Positions 1 through 6,786 of a stretch of 22,228 nucleotides of DNA are shown here, piece by piece (within the stretch, counting starts at the first letter, position 1; every line of letters starts with the position of its first letter). The DNA comes from PALSA-607 sp036510735 (lineage in GTDB: Bacteria > Actinomycetota > Actinomycetes > Acidothermales > Acidothermaceae), in NCBI GenBank assembly GCA_036510735.1, contig DATCDK010000182.1, positions 1 through 22,228 of the forward strand, read 5' to 3'. The notes under the pieces are model-generated. The model searched no databases. It was not told the DNA's origin and worked only from the letters and a program-made list of their open reading frames with translations. Made by a program: the position numbers and the translations under genes.

Positions 1-1362
1 GTCCCCGCCGTACTGCTCACCGGCGGGGGCCGATGCGAAGAAGTTCGTGCTGGTCGGAGACACGACAGTGATCACCAGGTCGTCGGGCCCGTGACTGTAG
101 TTGGTAAGGGTCGGGACGAAGGACGTCGTCCCGTCGTAGCGGTACGTCTGGCCGGTGCGTGAACTCAGGTCTGCGACGGCGGCATGGACGACGGCGAGCA
201 CTGTTTGTTGTTCGAACAGGTCAGGCGATCCGTAGCCACTAACGACCCCGGAGATGTTGACTCGGTAGCCGACCACATAGGCACACCGCGCGGCGGCGTT
301 GCCGAGGTCGGCCGTGTTGGCCAGCGGATTGGCAAGGCCAAGGGCTGACCGCGCGGCGTCCGACACTGCGGCGCTGACACCGCTGGTGCCACCGTAGATC
401 CGCGCGAGCGTGATGGTGGGCGCGTGCGCTGTGAGGTAGCTGACCACTTGGTTGTCGATGGCACCGGGAGCGTTCAGCAGCAACGGTCCGCCGAGGTGGG
501 CGACCTGCGCACCACCGGCGAGAGCGTCGGGAAAGGACGCGCTCGTAGCGACGCCGACCGCGGTCGGAGCCGGGAAGAATTTTGCGGCGACAGCCGCACT
601 CGTGCTGCTCGACGAGCCCACGCCGAACACCGGGATCGCGGCCGGATCTGCCGCATGCCCTGCAGTTCCGATGCCGTACACAGTGCCGTGGTGCGCGGCG
701 AGGTAGGCAGCATCGGCGGCCGGCAGGCTCGGGCCGTTCGTCAGGAGCACGGCTGCGTGCACGTGCGCTGCGGCGGGACCCGCGGCTAGCGCATCGGCGA
801 ACGTCGAGCCGTCGACCAGCATGACCGTGGTCGGGTTACCGAGCGCCGCAGCGACGGCGAGGGCAGTGCCGAAGCGGTCAGTTCCGGCATCGCGAGTGGT
901 GTGATAGCCCATCGCGGTGAGCTGCGCCGCAATCGAGTTCGGCACACTCGCCGTGCCGCCGAGCAGGTAGACGGTGCCGCCAGCAGGAAGCACGCGCACA
1001 ATCTCGGTCTTGGTCGCCGGCGGCAAGGTGGCGCCCGAGGTCAGCAGCAGTGGCGCGTTGAGGGCCGCCGTGAGCGTGACCCCAACGAGCGCGTCGGGGT
1101 ATGAGTCGCCGCTCGCCAACACGACGGCCGACGCGGTGGCCGGGAACGTCGACACCGAGGCGGCAACGGCAGTCGCAAAGCGGTCGTTGCCCGCGATCCG
1201 GTCGACGACGGAAACGGGGGGCGCGAGGGCCGGGACGAGGGCAGGCGCGACGGTGCCGTCGCCAGCTGCTAGCGCCAGCGGTGCCGCCGTCGGGGCGGCC
1301 GCGAGGCCGGCGACCAGCAGCGTGGCGCCGAGCAGGACGGAGCTGCGCAGGTGGAGGTTCAA
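1..1362 (-). CDS. Secreted cell-wall-binding repeat 2 protein (3' end cut by window edge)
   Basis: The minus-strand reading frame is open from a TTG at 1362 through to the window edge, giving 454 codons without a stop. The N-terminus is a signal peptide: a short basic start, then a Leu/Ala/Val core over residues 9-34. Residues 55-65 read RIAGNDRFATA, the hallmark of the CW_binding_2 (PF04122) repeat, followed by the ASGDSYPDAL block at about 83-92. A second repeat starts near residue 158 (DAGTDRFGTA) and a third, degenerate one near 245. The last 130 or so residues differ and may be a separate domain. The family binds cell-wall polymers in Gram-positive bacteria; this is presumably a surface protein. 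TTG is chosen because no in-frame ATG or GTG lies before the signal peptide, and the ribosome binding site is weak, so the exact start is uncertain. The gene is divergent from the MarR gene at 1527. Confidence 0.85.
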   Translation of the reverse strand, partial: MNLHLRSSVLLGATLLVAGLAAAPTAAPLALAAGDGTVAPALVPALAPPVSVVDRIAGNDRFATAVAASVSTFPATASAVVLASGDSYPDALVGVTLTAALNAPLLLTSGATLPPATKTEIVRVLPAGGTVYLLGGTASVPNSIAAQLTAMGYHTTRDAGTDRFGTALAVAAALGNPTTVMLVDGSTFADALAAGPAAAHVHAAVLLTNGPSLPAADAAYLAAHHGTVYGIGTAGHAADPAAIPVFGVGSSSSTSAAVAAKFFPAPTAVGVATSASFPDALAGGAQVAHLGGPLLLNAPGAIDNQVVSYLTAHAPTITLARIYGGTSGVSAAVSDAARSALGLANPLANTADLGNAAARCAYVVGYRVNISGVVSGYGSPDLFEQQTVLAVVHAAVADLSSRTGQTYRYDGTTSFVPTLTNYSHGPDDLVITVVSPTSTNFFASAPAGEQYGGD

Positions 1363-1480
1363 CTGTGGGCCCGGGGGGTGGGTGTGGATGCCATTTGTCC
1401 GTATATCGGCAGCGCACGTCCGGGATGTACCTCCGGATGGCAAAGCTTCGTTGTGCCAACTGGCGGCTTCGCCTGGTTAG

Positions 1481-1508
1481 TAAGTCCAGACTTGTAAGTC
1501 TGGACTTA
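1481..1508. promoter_or_regulatory. Perfect 13-bp inverted repeat, probable MarR operator
   Basis: TAAGTCCAGACTT at 1481-1493 and its exact reverse complement at 1496-1508 are separated by two bases. The site ends 18 bp before the GTG of the MarR gene, where MarR proteins commonly bind their own promoters. A TANNNT -10-like hexamer (TACTTT, 1510-1515) follows immediately. The site could also affect the divergent surface-protein gene at 1362. Operator role is inferred from position and symmetry. Confidence 0.7.
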
Positions 1509-1526
1509 GTACTTTAGGTTCGGGAG

Positions 1527-1973
1527 GTGACTTCGGATGAGCCGGACGTCGAGCAGGTCGCCGCGGCGCTGCAGCTGAGCATCAGGCTGCTTCGGCGGCA
1601 GCTCCGCCAGTCGCAGGTCGATGGTCACGACGACCTCACGTTGCCCGAGACTTCTGCCCTCGCTCTCCTCGACCGCGGCGGCCCAACGACTCCGGGCGCT
1701 CTCGCCAAGATCGAGCAGATCAGCCCGCAGTCGATGGGGGCGACGCTCGGCGCGCTCGAGACGCGCGGCCTGGTCGAGCGGCAGGCCGACCCGACGGATG
1801 GACGGCGGGTGGTGATCTCGATCACGGACGCGGGCAACGCGGCGTTGCGGATCCGGCGCACGGCGCGCACCGAGCAGTTGGCGCAGGCCCTCTCGGCCGG
1901 GTTCACCAATCTGGAGCTCCGCGAGCTGATGACAGCGGCGCCGCTCATCGAGCGATTGGCGCACAACCTCTAG
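1527..1973 (+). CDS. MarR family transcriptional regulator
   Basis: This 148-residue protein has the MarR winged-helix layout: an N-terminal dimerisation helix, then LPETSALALLDRGG leading into the recognition helices (GALAKIEQISPQSM, about residues 56-69), followed by the conserved wing DPTDGRRVV (about 90-98). MarR proteins are dimeric repressors released by small ligands such as drugs or phenolics. The stop codon at 1971-1973 is followed directly by the ATG of an MFS exporter, so the two are surely cotranscribed, and the regulator probably controls that pump. GTG 1527 is taken as start because no other in-frame start codon precedes the first conserved helix; the GGGAGG motif sits too close to be ideal, so a short or absent leader is possible. 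The perfect palindrome just upstream supports autoregulation. Confidence 0.88.
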   Translation: MTSDEPDVEQVAAALQLSIRLLRRQLRQSQVDGHDDLTLPETSALALLDRGGPTTPGALAKIEQISPQSMGATLGALETRGLVERQADPTDGRRVVISITDAGNAALRIRRTARTEQLAQALSAGFTNLELRELMTAAPLIERLAHNL

Positions 1974-3698
1974 ATGCGGTGGCAACCAGGGTTACTCGCC
2001 CCAGCGCGGGATCGCGGCAAAGACGATGGCTACAAGTGGGTGGCGTTGTCGAACACGACGTTGGCCGTGTTCATGTCCGCCCTGGACGGGTCGATTGTTC
2101 TCATCGCCTTGCCCGCCATCTTTCGCGGCATTCGGCTAGATCCCCTGGCAGCGGGCAACGTCAGCTACTTGCTGTGGATGATCATGGGATACCGGCTCAT
2201 CCAAGCGGTCCTCGTCGTCACCGTCGGGCGCCTCGGCGACATGTTCGGCCGAGTCAAGATCTACAACGCCGGCTTCGTGGTCTTCACGGTGTCGTCCATC
2301 ATGTTGTCCTTCGATCCGTACCACGGCGGACACGGCGCGCTGTGGCTCATCGGTTGGCGGGTGCCGCAGGCGATCGGCGGCTCGATGCTGACGGCGAATT
2401 CCGCCGCGATTCTTACCGACGCGTTTCCGGTCGACCAGCGCGGCCTCGCGCTCGGCATCAACCAGGTCGCGGCGCTCGCCGGCCAGTTCATCGGCCTGAC
2501 GGCGGGCGGCCTGCTCGCAGTGTTGGACTGGCGGGCAGTGTTCTGGGTCAACGTGCCGGTGGGCGTTTTCGGAACGATGTGGGCCTACCGCAAGCTTCGC
2601 GACGACGGCGAGCGGCAGCCCGGCCGCATCGACTGGTGGGGCAACATCACGTTCGCTCTGGGCCTCGGCGCCGTCCTGGTTGCGATCACCGACGGCATCC
2701 AGCCGTACCACGGGCACACTATGGGCTGGACGAGTCCGGCTGTATACAGCTTGCTTATTGGTGGGCTCGTCTTGCTCGCGGTCTTCGCGGTTATCGAGAA
2801 GTCGGTGCGCGATCCGATGTTCCAGCTCAGTCTTTTCCGGATCCGGGCGTTCACGGCCGGCAACGCGGCGAGCCTCGCGGCGTCCATTGCACGTGGCGGT
2901 TTGCAGTTCGTCCTCATCATCTGGTTGCAAGGCATCTGGCTGCCGCTGCACGGCTACGACTACAGCGATACCCCTTTGTGGGCTGGAATTTTCCTGCTGC
3001 CGTTGACGGTCGGCTTTCTCGTATCTGGGCCGGTCGCCGGGTTCCTGTCAGATCGGTTCGGTGCACGAGCGTTCGCCACTGCAGGCATGTTGGTTTTCGG
3101 CGGGAGCTTCGTCGGGCTGATGGTGTTGCCGATCGACTTCCCGTACTGGGCGTTCGCGGTGCTGATCACCGCGAATGGCATCGGCTCGGGAATGTTCGGC
3201 GCACCGAACTCGTCGGCGATCATGAGCAGCGTTCCGGCACGACAGCGCGGCGTCGCCTCGGGCATGCGGTCGACGTTCCAGAATTCTGGGACGGCGTTGA
3301 GTATCGGTGCCTTCTTCTCGCTGATGATCATCGGCCTGGCGAGCAGCCTGCCGAAGACGTTGACCAACGGCTTGCAGCAACAGGGCGTCTCACACGCGGT
3401 CGCACATCAGGTCGCCAGCCTGCCGCCCGTTTCCTCTTTGTTCGCAGCAATTCTCGGTGTGAATCCGATCCAGCACCTGCTCGCGCCTAGCGGGACGCTC
3501 GCGACGTTGCCCGCAACGAACCAGCAGAACCTGATTGGCCGCACGTTCTTCCCGAACCTGATATCGGCGCCGTTCCACCAGGGGCTTGTCGTCGTGTTCG
3601 CGGTGGCCGCCGTGCTTTCGCTGCTCGCCGCGGTGGCGTCGCTGTTGCGCGGCGGGCGCTACGTCGCGCCGGACGTTGCCCCGGACGAGTTGGCCTAG
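1974..3698 (+). CDS. MFS transporter, DHA2 family (14-TM drug exporter type)
   Basis: A 574-residue polytopic membrane protein. Residues 37-49 (LDGSIVLIALPAI) match the DHA2 first-helix motif, and GRLGDMFGR at 85-93 is MFS motif A in the loop between helices 2 and 3. The length and long second half fit the 14-helix DHA2 group, which exports drugs, dyes or metabolites by proton antiport. A large loop near residues 465-535, late in the protein, probably lies outside the membrane between the last two helices. The ATG follows the MarR stop with no gap, which implies translational coupling and makes this the likely target of that regulator. Its TAG stop shares the palindrome CTAG with the stop of the convergent kinase gene. 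Substrate is not predictable from sequence. Confidence 0.9.
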   Translation: MRWQPGLLAPARDRGKDDGYKWVALSNTTLAVFMSALDGSIVLIALPAIFRGIRLDPLAAGNVSYLLWMIMGYRLIQAVLVVTVGRLGDMFGRVKIYNAGFVVFTVSSIMLSFDPYHGGHGALWLIGWRVPQAIGGSMLTANSAAILTDAFPVDQRGLALGINQVAALAGQFIGLTAGGLLAVLDWRAVFWVNVPVGVFGTMWAYRKLRDDGERQPGRIDWWGNITFALGLGAVLVAITDGIQPYHGHTMGWTSPAVYSLLIGGLVLLAVFAVIEKSVRDPMFQLSLFRIRAFTAGNAASLAASIARGGLQFVLIIWLQGIWLPLHGYDYSDTPLWAGIFLLPLTVGFLVSGPVAGFLSDRFGARAFATAGMLVFGGSFVGLMVLPIDFPYWAFAVLITANGIGSGMFGAPNSSAIMSSVPARQRGVASGMRSTFQNSGTALSIGAFFSLMIIGLASSLPKTLTNGLQQQGVSHAVAHQVASLPPVSSLFAAILGVNPIQHLLAPSGTLATLPATNQQNLIGRTFFPNLISAPFHQGLVVVFAVAAVLSLLAAVASLLRGGRYVAPDVAPDELA

Positions 3699-4339
3699 CT
3701 CCCGACGATGACGAGGTCGGCCCATATCTTGGTCGCCACAATCAACTCGGCATTGCGTTGATCGTTGCCTCGCGCTCGTGCGTTCGCGGTTTCGACATCA
3801 CGACCGAACTCCACGTGCCGGTTGATCAGTCGATCCATCCGGTCGTCGTCGTCGGGTTCCAAGTACCAGACCTCGTCGAGCAATCCGCGAACGGCCGACC
3901 ACGCGCCGTCCGGGCTTAACAGGTAGTTGCCCTCGGTGACGACGAGCGGCACATTTCGCGGCACGCAGATTGCACCGGCGATCGCTTCCTCGAGGTCGCG
4001 ACGAAACGTCGGTGCGTACACGGCCGGCTCGGTGGATTCACGCAATCGCCGCAGCAGGGCTACGAAACCGCCGGCGTCGAAGGTGTCGAGCGCACCCTTG
4101 CGGTCGTGGCTGCCGAGGCGCTTCAGCTCCGCTTCGGCGAGATGGAATCCGTCCATCGGCACGAGCACCGCGTCATCACCAAGGGCGTCGACGATCTCGC
4201 CGGCCAGCCGCGACTTACCCGAACCAGGCGCACCGGTTAGTCCAAGAATCCGCCGGCCAGGCGAGGTTGCCAGTTGCCGAGCCCGCGCAACAAGTGCCAC
4301 GAAATCGGCGCGATCCACGGTCGGCACCTCGGAGATCAC
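3695..4339 (-). CDS. P-loop nucleoside/nucleotide kinase family protein (uridine kinase/PanK-like)
   Basis: A 214-residue soluble P-loop NTPase. The Walker A motif GAPGSGKS lies at about residues 36-43, and PMDGFH at 61-66 is the substrate-loop signature shared by the uridine kinase, pantothenate kinase and FrcK-type sugar kinase group. YAPTFRRDLEEA and VTEGNYLL further on are also typical of that group. It probably phosphorylates a small metabolite such as a nucleoside, sugar or pantothenate-like compound; which one cannot be said. It is the last gene of a minus-strand run AraC - VOC - VOC - kinase, only 4 bp after the preceding stop. GTG 4339 gives the longest form; GTG 4318, with GAGG eight bases upstream, is a good alternative start. 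The 3' end overlaps the convergent MFS gene by 4 bp. Confidence 0.85.
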   Translation of the reverse strand: MISEVPTVDRADFVALVARARQLATSPGRRILGLTGAPGSGKSRLAGEIVDALGDDAVLVPMDGFHLAEAELKRLGSHDRKGALDTFDAGGFVALLRRLRESTEPAVYAPTFRRDLEEAIAGAICVPRNVPLVVTEGNYLLSPDGAWSAVRGLLDEVWYLEPDDDDRMDRLINRHVEFGRDVETANARARGNDQRNAELIVATKIWADLVIVGS

Positions 4340-4343
4340 GGGC

Positions 4344-4763
4344 TCAGCGAAGCTGGTTGATACGGAGCAGGTTCCCCGCGGGATCCCGGAACGCGCAGTC
4401 GCGAATGCCGTATGGCTGCTCGGTCGGCTCCTGGACGACCTCGGCGCCGCCGGCCTGCAGCTTCGCGAAGGTGTCGTCGAGGTCGTGGGTGGCGAACGTG
4501 ATGATGCCGTAGGTGCCCTTGGCCATCATCTCGGCGATCGTGCGACGCTCGTCGGCGGTGATGCCGGGGTCGGCGCCCGGCGGGTACAGGACGATCGAAG
4601 TCCCTGGCTGGCCCGGCGGGCCGACGGTGATCCAGCGTAGGCCGCCGTAGCCGACGTCGTTTCTCACCTCGAAGCCGAGAGTGTCGCGATAGAAGGCCAC
4701 GGCCACGTCCGGGTCGTCCTGCGGCAGGAAGCTCGCGCTAATGGTGATGTCGATGTCCGTCAC
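4344..4763 (-). CDS. VOC family (glyoxalase/bleomycin resistance-like) protein
   Basis: A 139-residue single-unit VOC protein: opening strand ISASFLPQDDPDVAVAFYRDTLGFEVR, the FATHDLDDTFAKLQAGGAEV middle segment, and a closing FRDPAGNLLRI strand. VOC proteins form paired beta-alpha-beta-beta-beta modules and act as metal-dependent lyases or dioxygenases, or simply sequester compounds. The usual Glu metal ligand in the last strand is replaced here (LLRIN), so metal-dependent catalysis is doubtful. The start overlaps the stop of the upstream VOC gene as ATGA, which indicates translational coupling; the two may form a heterodimer or act on the same compound. Substrate unknown. Confidence 0.88.
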   Translation of the reverse strand: MTDIDITISASFLPQDDPDVAVAFYRDTLGFEVRNDVGYGGLRWITVGPPGQPGTSIVLYPPGADPGITADERRTIAEMMAKGTYGIITFATHDLDDTFAKLQAGGAEVVQEPTEQPYGIRDCAFRDPAGNLLRINQLR

Positions 4764-5113
4764 TTGGGATCCTTGAGCAGCCCGAGGACATTGCCATAGG
4801 GGTCGCTGAACGTGGCGACCAGACGGCCGCCTCCAACGTCGTGCGGGGACTCCTTCACTTTGGCACCGGCCGCAGTCACCTCAGCCAGCTTCGCCTCGAT
4901 ATCCGAGACGTGCCAGTACGCGATCGGCGAGGTCATGCCCTGCGCCGAAGCGTTCGGCACCAGCCCGATCTGCTGGCCCTCGACCTCGTAGCCGACGTAG
5001 TAGGGCGCGTCGCTCGAGGGCGGGACGCCGAGCAGAGCGGTATACACCGCCTTTGACGCCGCCAGATCGGTCACCGGATGCAGCACCGTTTTGATTCCTT
5101 CGGTGGAAGTCAT
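4760..5113 (-). CDS. VOC family protein
   Basis: A 117-residue VOC-fold protein. The sequence opens with GIKTVLHPVTDLAASKAVY (His12 in the first metal-ligand position), has YWHVSDIEAKLAEVTAAGAKV in the middle with another His, and ends with FSDPYGNVLGLL, where Gly replaces the usual Glu ligand. ATG 5113 is chosen over longer forms because GGAG lies six bases upstream and the first VOC strand begins just after it; the upstream in-frame extension overlaps the AraC gene and has no domain content. It follows the AraC regulator by 32 bp and overlaps the next VOC gene by 4 bp. Proteins of this small type are often annotated near AraC-type regulators in actinobacteria; function unassigned. Confidence 0.87.
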   Translation of the reverse strand: MTSTEGIKTVLHPVTDLAASKAVYTALLGVPPSSDAPYYVGYEVEGQQIGLVPNASAQGMTSPIAYWHVSDIEAKLAEVTAAGAKVKESPHDVGGGRLVATFSDPYGNVLGLLKDPK

Positions 5114-5145
5114 GATCGCTCCTACGTCGTGGGTCACCTTCGTGA

Positions 5146-5604
5146 TCACGATAGGTGCGGCTCCGCGACCGGTGCTTCTCGATTCCTGACCGGTCTGGTC
5201 ACCTGCTTGACCACGCACGACGGCATCCCCGCGGTGGCGCGCCCAGCACCGACTGCCTCACGGCGGTAAGTGCTGGGCGGCACGCCGACCAGCTCGGTGA
5301 AGCGGGTGCTGAACGTGCCCAGCGACGAACAGCCAACAGCGAAACAGACCTCGGTGACGCTGAGGTCGCCGCGCCGCAGCAGCGCCATCGCGCGCTCGAT
5401 GCGCCGCGTCATCAGATAGCCGTACGGCGACTCGCCATAGGCGAGTCGGAACTCGCGGCTGAGGTGACCGGCGGACATATGCGCACCTCGCGCGAGCGCC
5501 TCGACGTCCAGCGGCTGTGCGTACTCCCGGTCCATCCGGTCGCGGACGCGACGCAACACCGCCAGGTCGCGCAGTTGCTGCGCCTGCGCTGATGTGTTGC
5601 TCAC
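5146..5604 (-). CDS. AraC family transcriptional regulator
   Basis: A 152-residue protein that is essentially an AraC DNA-binding domain without a large ligand domain. Residues about 30-75 form the first helix-turn-helix (VEALARGAHMSAGHLSREFR), and residues 80-115 the second with the signature VGCSSLGTFSTRFTELVGVPPSTYR. The C-terminal 35 residues are a basic tail without recognisable structure. It starts with GTG, lacks a clear ribosome binding site, and lies 44 bp from the divergent DAC-like gene, so both promoters share a very small region. It probably regulates its own operon (two VOC genes and a kinase) and may touch the divergent gene. Confidence 0.87.
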   Translation of the reverse strand: MSNTSAQAQQLRDLAVLRRVRDRMDREYAQPLDVEALARGAHMSAGHLSREFRLAYGESPYGYLMTRRIERAMALLRRGDLSVTEVCFAVGCSSLGTFSTRFTELVGVPPSTYRREAVGAGRATAGMPSCVVKQVTRPVRNREAPVAEPHLS

Positions 5605-5630
5605 GTTCGCAATCGTGCCACGTTGCCCTA

Positions 5631-5654
5631 GGGTGATCGGGTGATCGGGTGATC
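5631..5654 (+). repeat. Three tandem copies of GGGTGATC over the start of the DAC-like gene
   Basis: GGGTGATC occurs head to tail at 5631-5638, 5639-5646 and 5647-5654. Each copy holds a GTG, and because the unit is 8 bp the three GTGs lie in three different reading frames; only the third, at 5649, opens the gene. The first copy overlaps the palindrome CCCTAGGG and a TANNNT -10-like hexamer (TAGGGT, 5629-5634). Confidence 0.8.
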
Positions 5655-6761
5655 GGCGCAGCGTCCATTGCCGCCGAACTGATGGTGGAGATTCGCGGGT
5701 TCGCCGCCTCGATCGGTTTTCCGACTCTCGACCACGAAATGTCCGCCGACGAGAAGCTGGCCGAGTCGGTCAAGACGGCGCCACTCCCGACCGAGGCGCA
5801 GATCGCATCGATCATCGACCCGCTCTTTTGGGCTTCGATCGAGACCGAGGAGCAGCGGCCTACACGGTTTCGCGTTGCCTACAAGCCCACTGAGGTCGAG
5901 ACGCTGCTGGCGATGCACCGCCTACGCGAACCCGTACCGCTCGACATCGCCAACCTGAAGAAGTTCGTCAAGCTCGCGCACGCCCACGACCGGCTGGCCA
6001 GCTTTCTGGCCCTGGACTTTCTGCCCGACCCGGCGATCGTCGGTATCGGGGTATTCCACTTCCGCGGCGCTGTGCCACACGCGTTTCATGTGGTGTCGAA
6101 GGCTCAGGCGACGCTTGAGTTCTCCTGGTCGTCGATGCAACTGGGAACTTTGCGTGGTGGCGAACTGAGTCTCTTGTCACGCGCCGGCTTGCGCGCCGAC
6201 GCCGCCGCCGATTGGGTCACCACCTGCTTCGATTCGAAAGGCCTGCGGCTGCTCATCGGCAGCGCCGCGCGGATCATCGCCGAGCAGGGCCACGGCGGAT
6301 CGCTGTGGGCAGTGGCCCCAGGTGCAACGCTGTCGGAGGGGCTCACGGTCGGGTACCCGGTCGACGTCCAGGCTGAGCTTCTCGATGCGATACCCAAGTA
6401 CGAGAACCGTCAGCCCTGGGGATTTTCGATTGGGAACTTGGCCGGCGTCGACGGGGCGATCCTGGTTGCCGGCGATGGACAGGTGCTCGGCTTCGGCACG
6501 TTCATCGATCTGCCCAAGGAACCAATCGCGGTGGTGGAGTACGGCCCCGACGGCACCGGCCGCACGATCCTGTCCGATCAACTCGGCGGTGGACGGCATC
6601 GATCCGCGATCGCATTCTGCGCGAGTCACGCTCCCTCATCGGCCCTTGTGGTCTCCGACGACGGCGGCATCTCGGCCGCCCGAAGGCTGGCCGACGACGC
6701 ACCCGTGGAGTTCGCGCGCGTCAACCCAAACGGGTTCGGCGACTTCAGATTGACGAGGTAG
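5649..6761 (+). CDS. DisA_N/DAC-like protein, putative diadenylate cyclase or DAC-derived sensor (DACNV-like)
   Basis: A 370-residue soluble protein. The C-terminal part, about residues 195-348, resembles the diadenylate cyclase (DAC, DisA_N) fold: GHGGSLWAV near 214-222, DGA at 268-270, GGGRHRSA at 313-320, and SDDGGIS at 336-342. In characterised DAC enzymes the DGA and RHR motifs bind the ATP and metal used to make c-di-AMP; both are present here. Residues 55-180 form a beta-rich N-terminal region (FWASIETEEQR, RFRVAYKP) that I do not recognise from DisA, CdaA or CdaS, but which fits my memory of the DAC-related DACNV family. No membrane segment and no HhH DNA-binding domain are seen. GTG 5649 is assumed; ATG 5682 is an alternative. 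It is followed 25 bp later by an MFS exporter. Whether it makes or only senses a nucleotide is open. Confidence 0.72.
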   Translation: MIGAASIAAELMVEIRGFAASIGFPTLDHEMSADEKLAESVKTAPLPTEAQIASIIDPLFWASIETEEQRPTRFRVAYKPTEVETLLAMHRLREPVPLDIANLKKFVKLAHAHDRLASFLALDFLPDPAIVGIGVFHFRGAVPHAFHVVSKAQATLEFSWSSMQLGTLRGGELSLLSRAGLRADAAADWVTTCFDSKGLRLLIGSAARIIAEQGHGGSLWAVAPGATLSEGLTVGYPVDVQAELLDAIPKYENRQPWGFSIGNLAGVDGAILVAGDGQVLGFGTFIDLPKEPIAVVEYGPDGTGRTILSDQLGGGRHRSAIAFCASHAPSSALVVSDDGGISAARRLADDAPVEFARVNPNGFGDFRLTR

Positions 6762-6786
6762 CGGCAGTGCTTTCCGAAGGAGCTTC

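Noticed and set aside
878..1459. Minus-strand frame of 193 codons
   Set aside because: Arg/Pro-rich shadow of the cell-wall-binding repeat gene, which occupies another minus-strand frame and carries the family motifs.
1979..3490. Plus-strand frame of 503 codons
   Set aside because: Lies inside the MFS gene in a different frame; composition is Arg/His-rich with no membrane helices or motifs.
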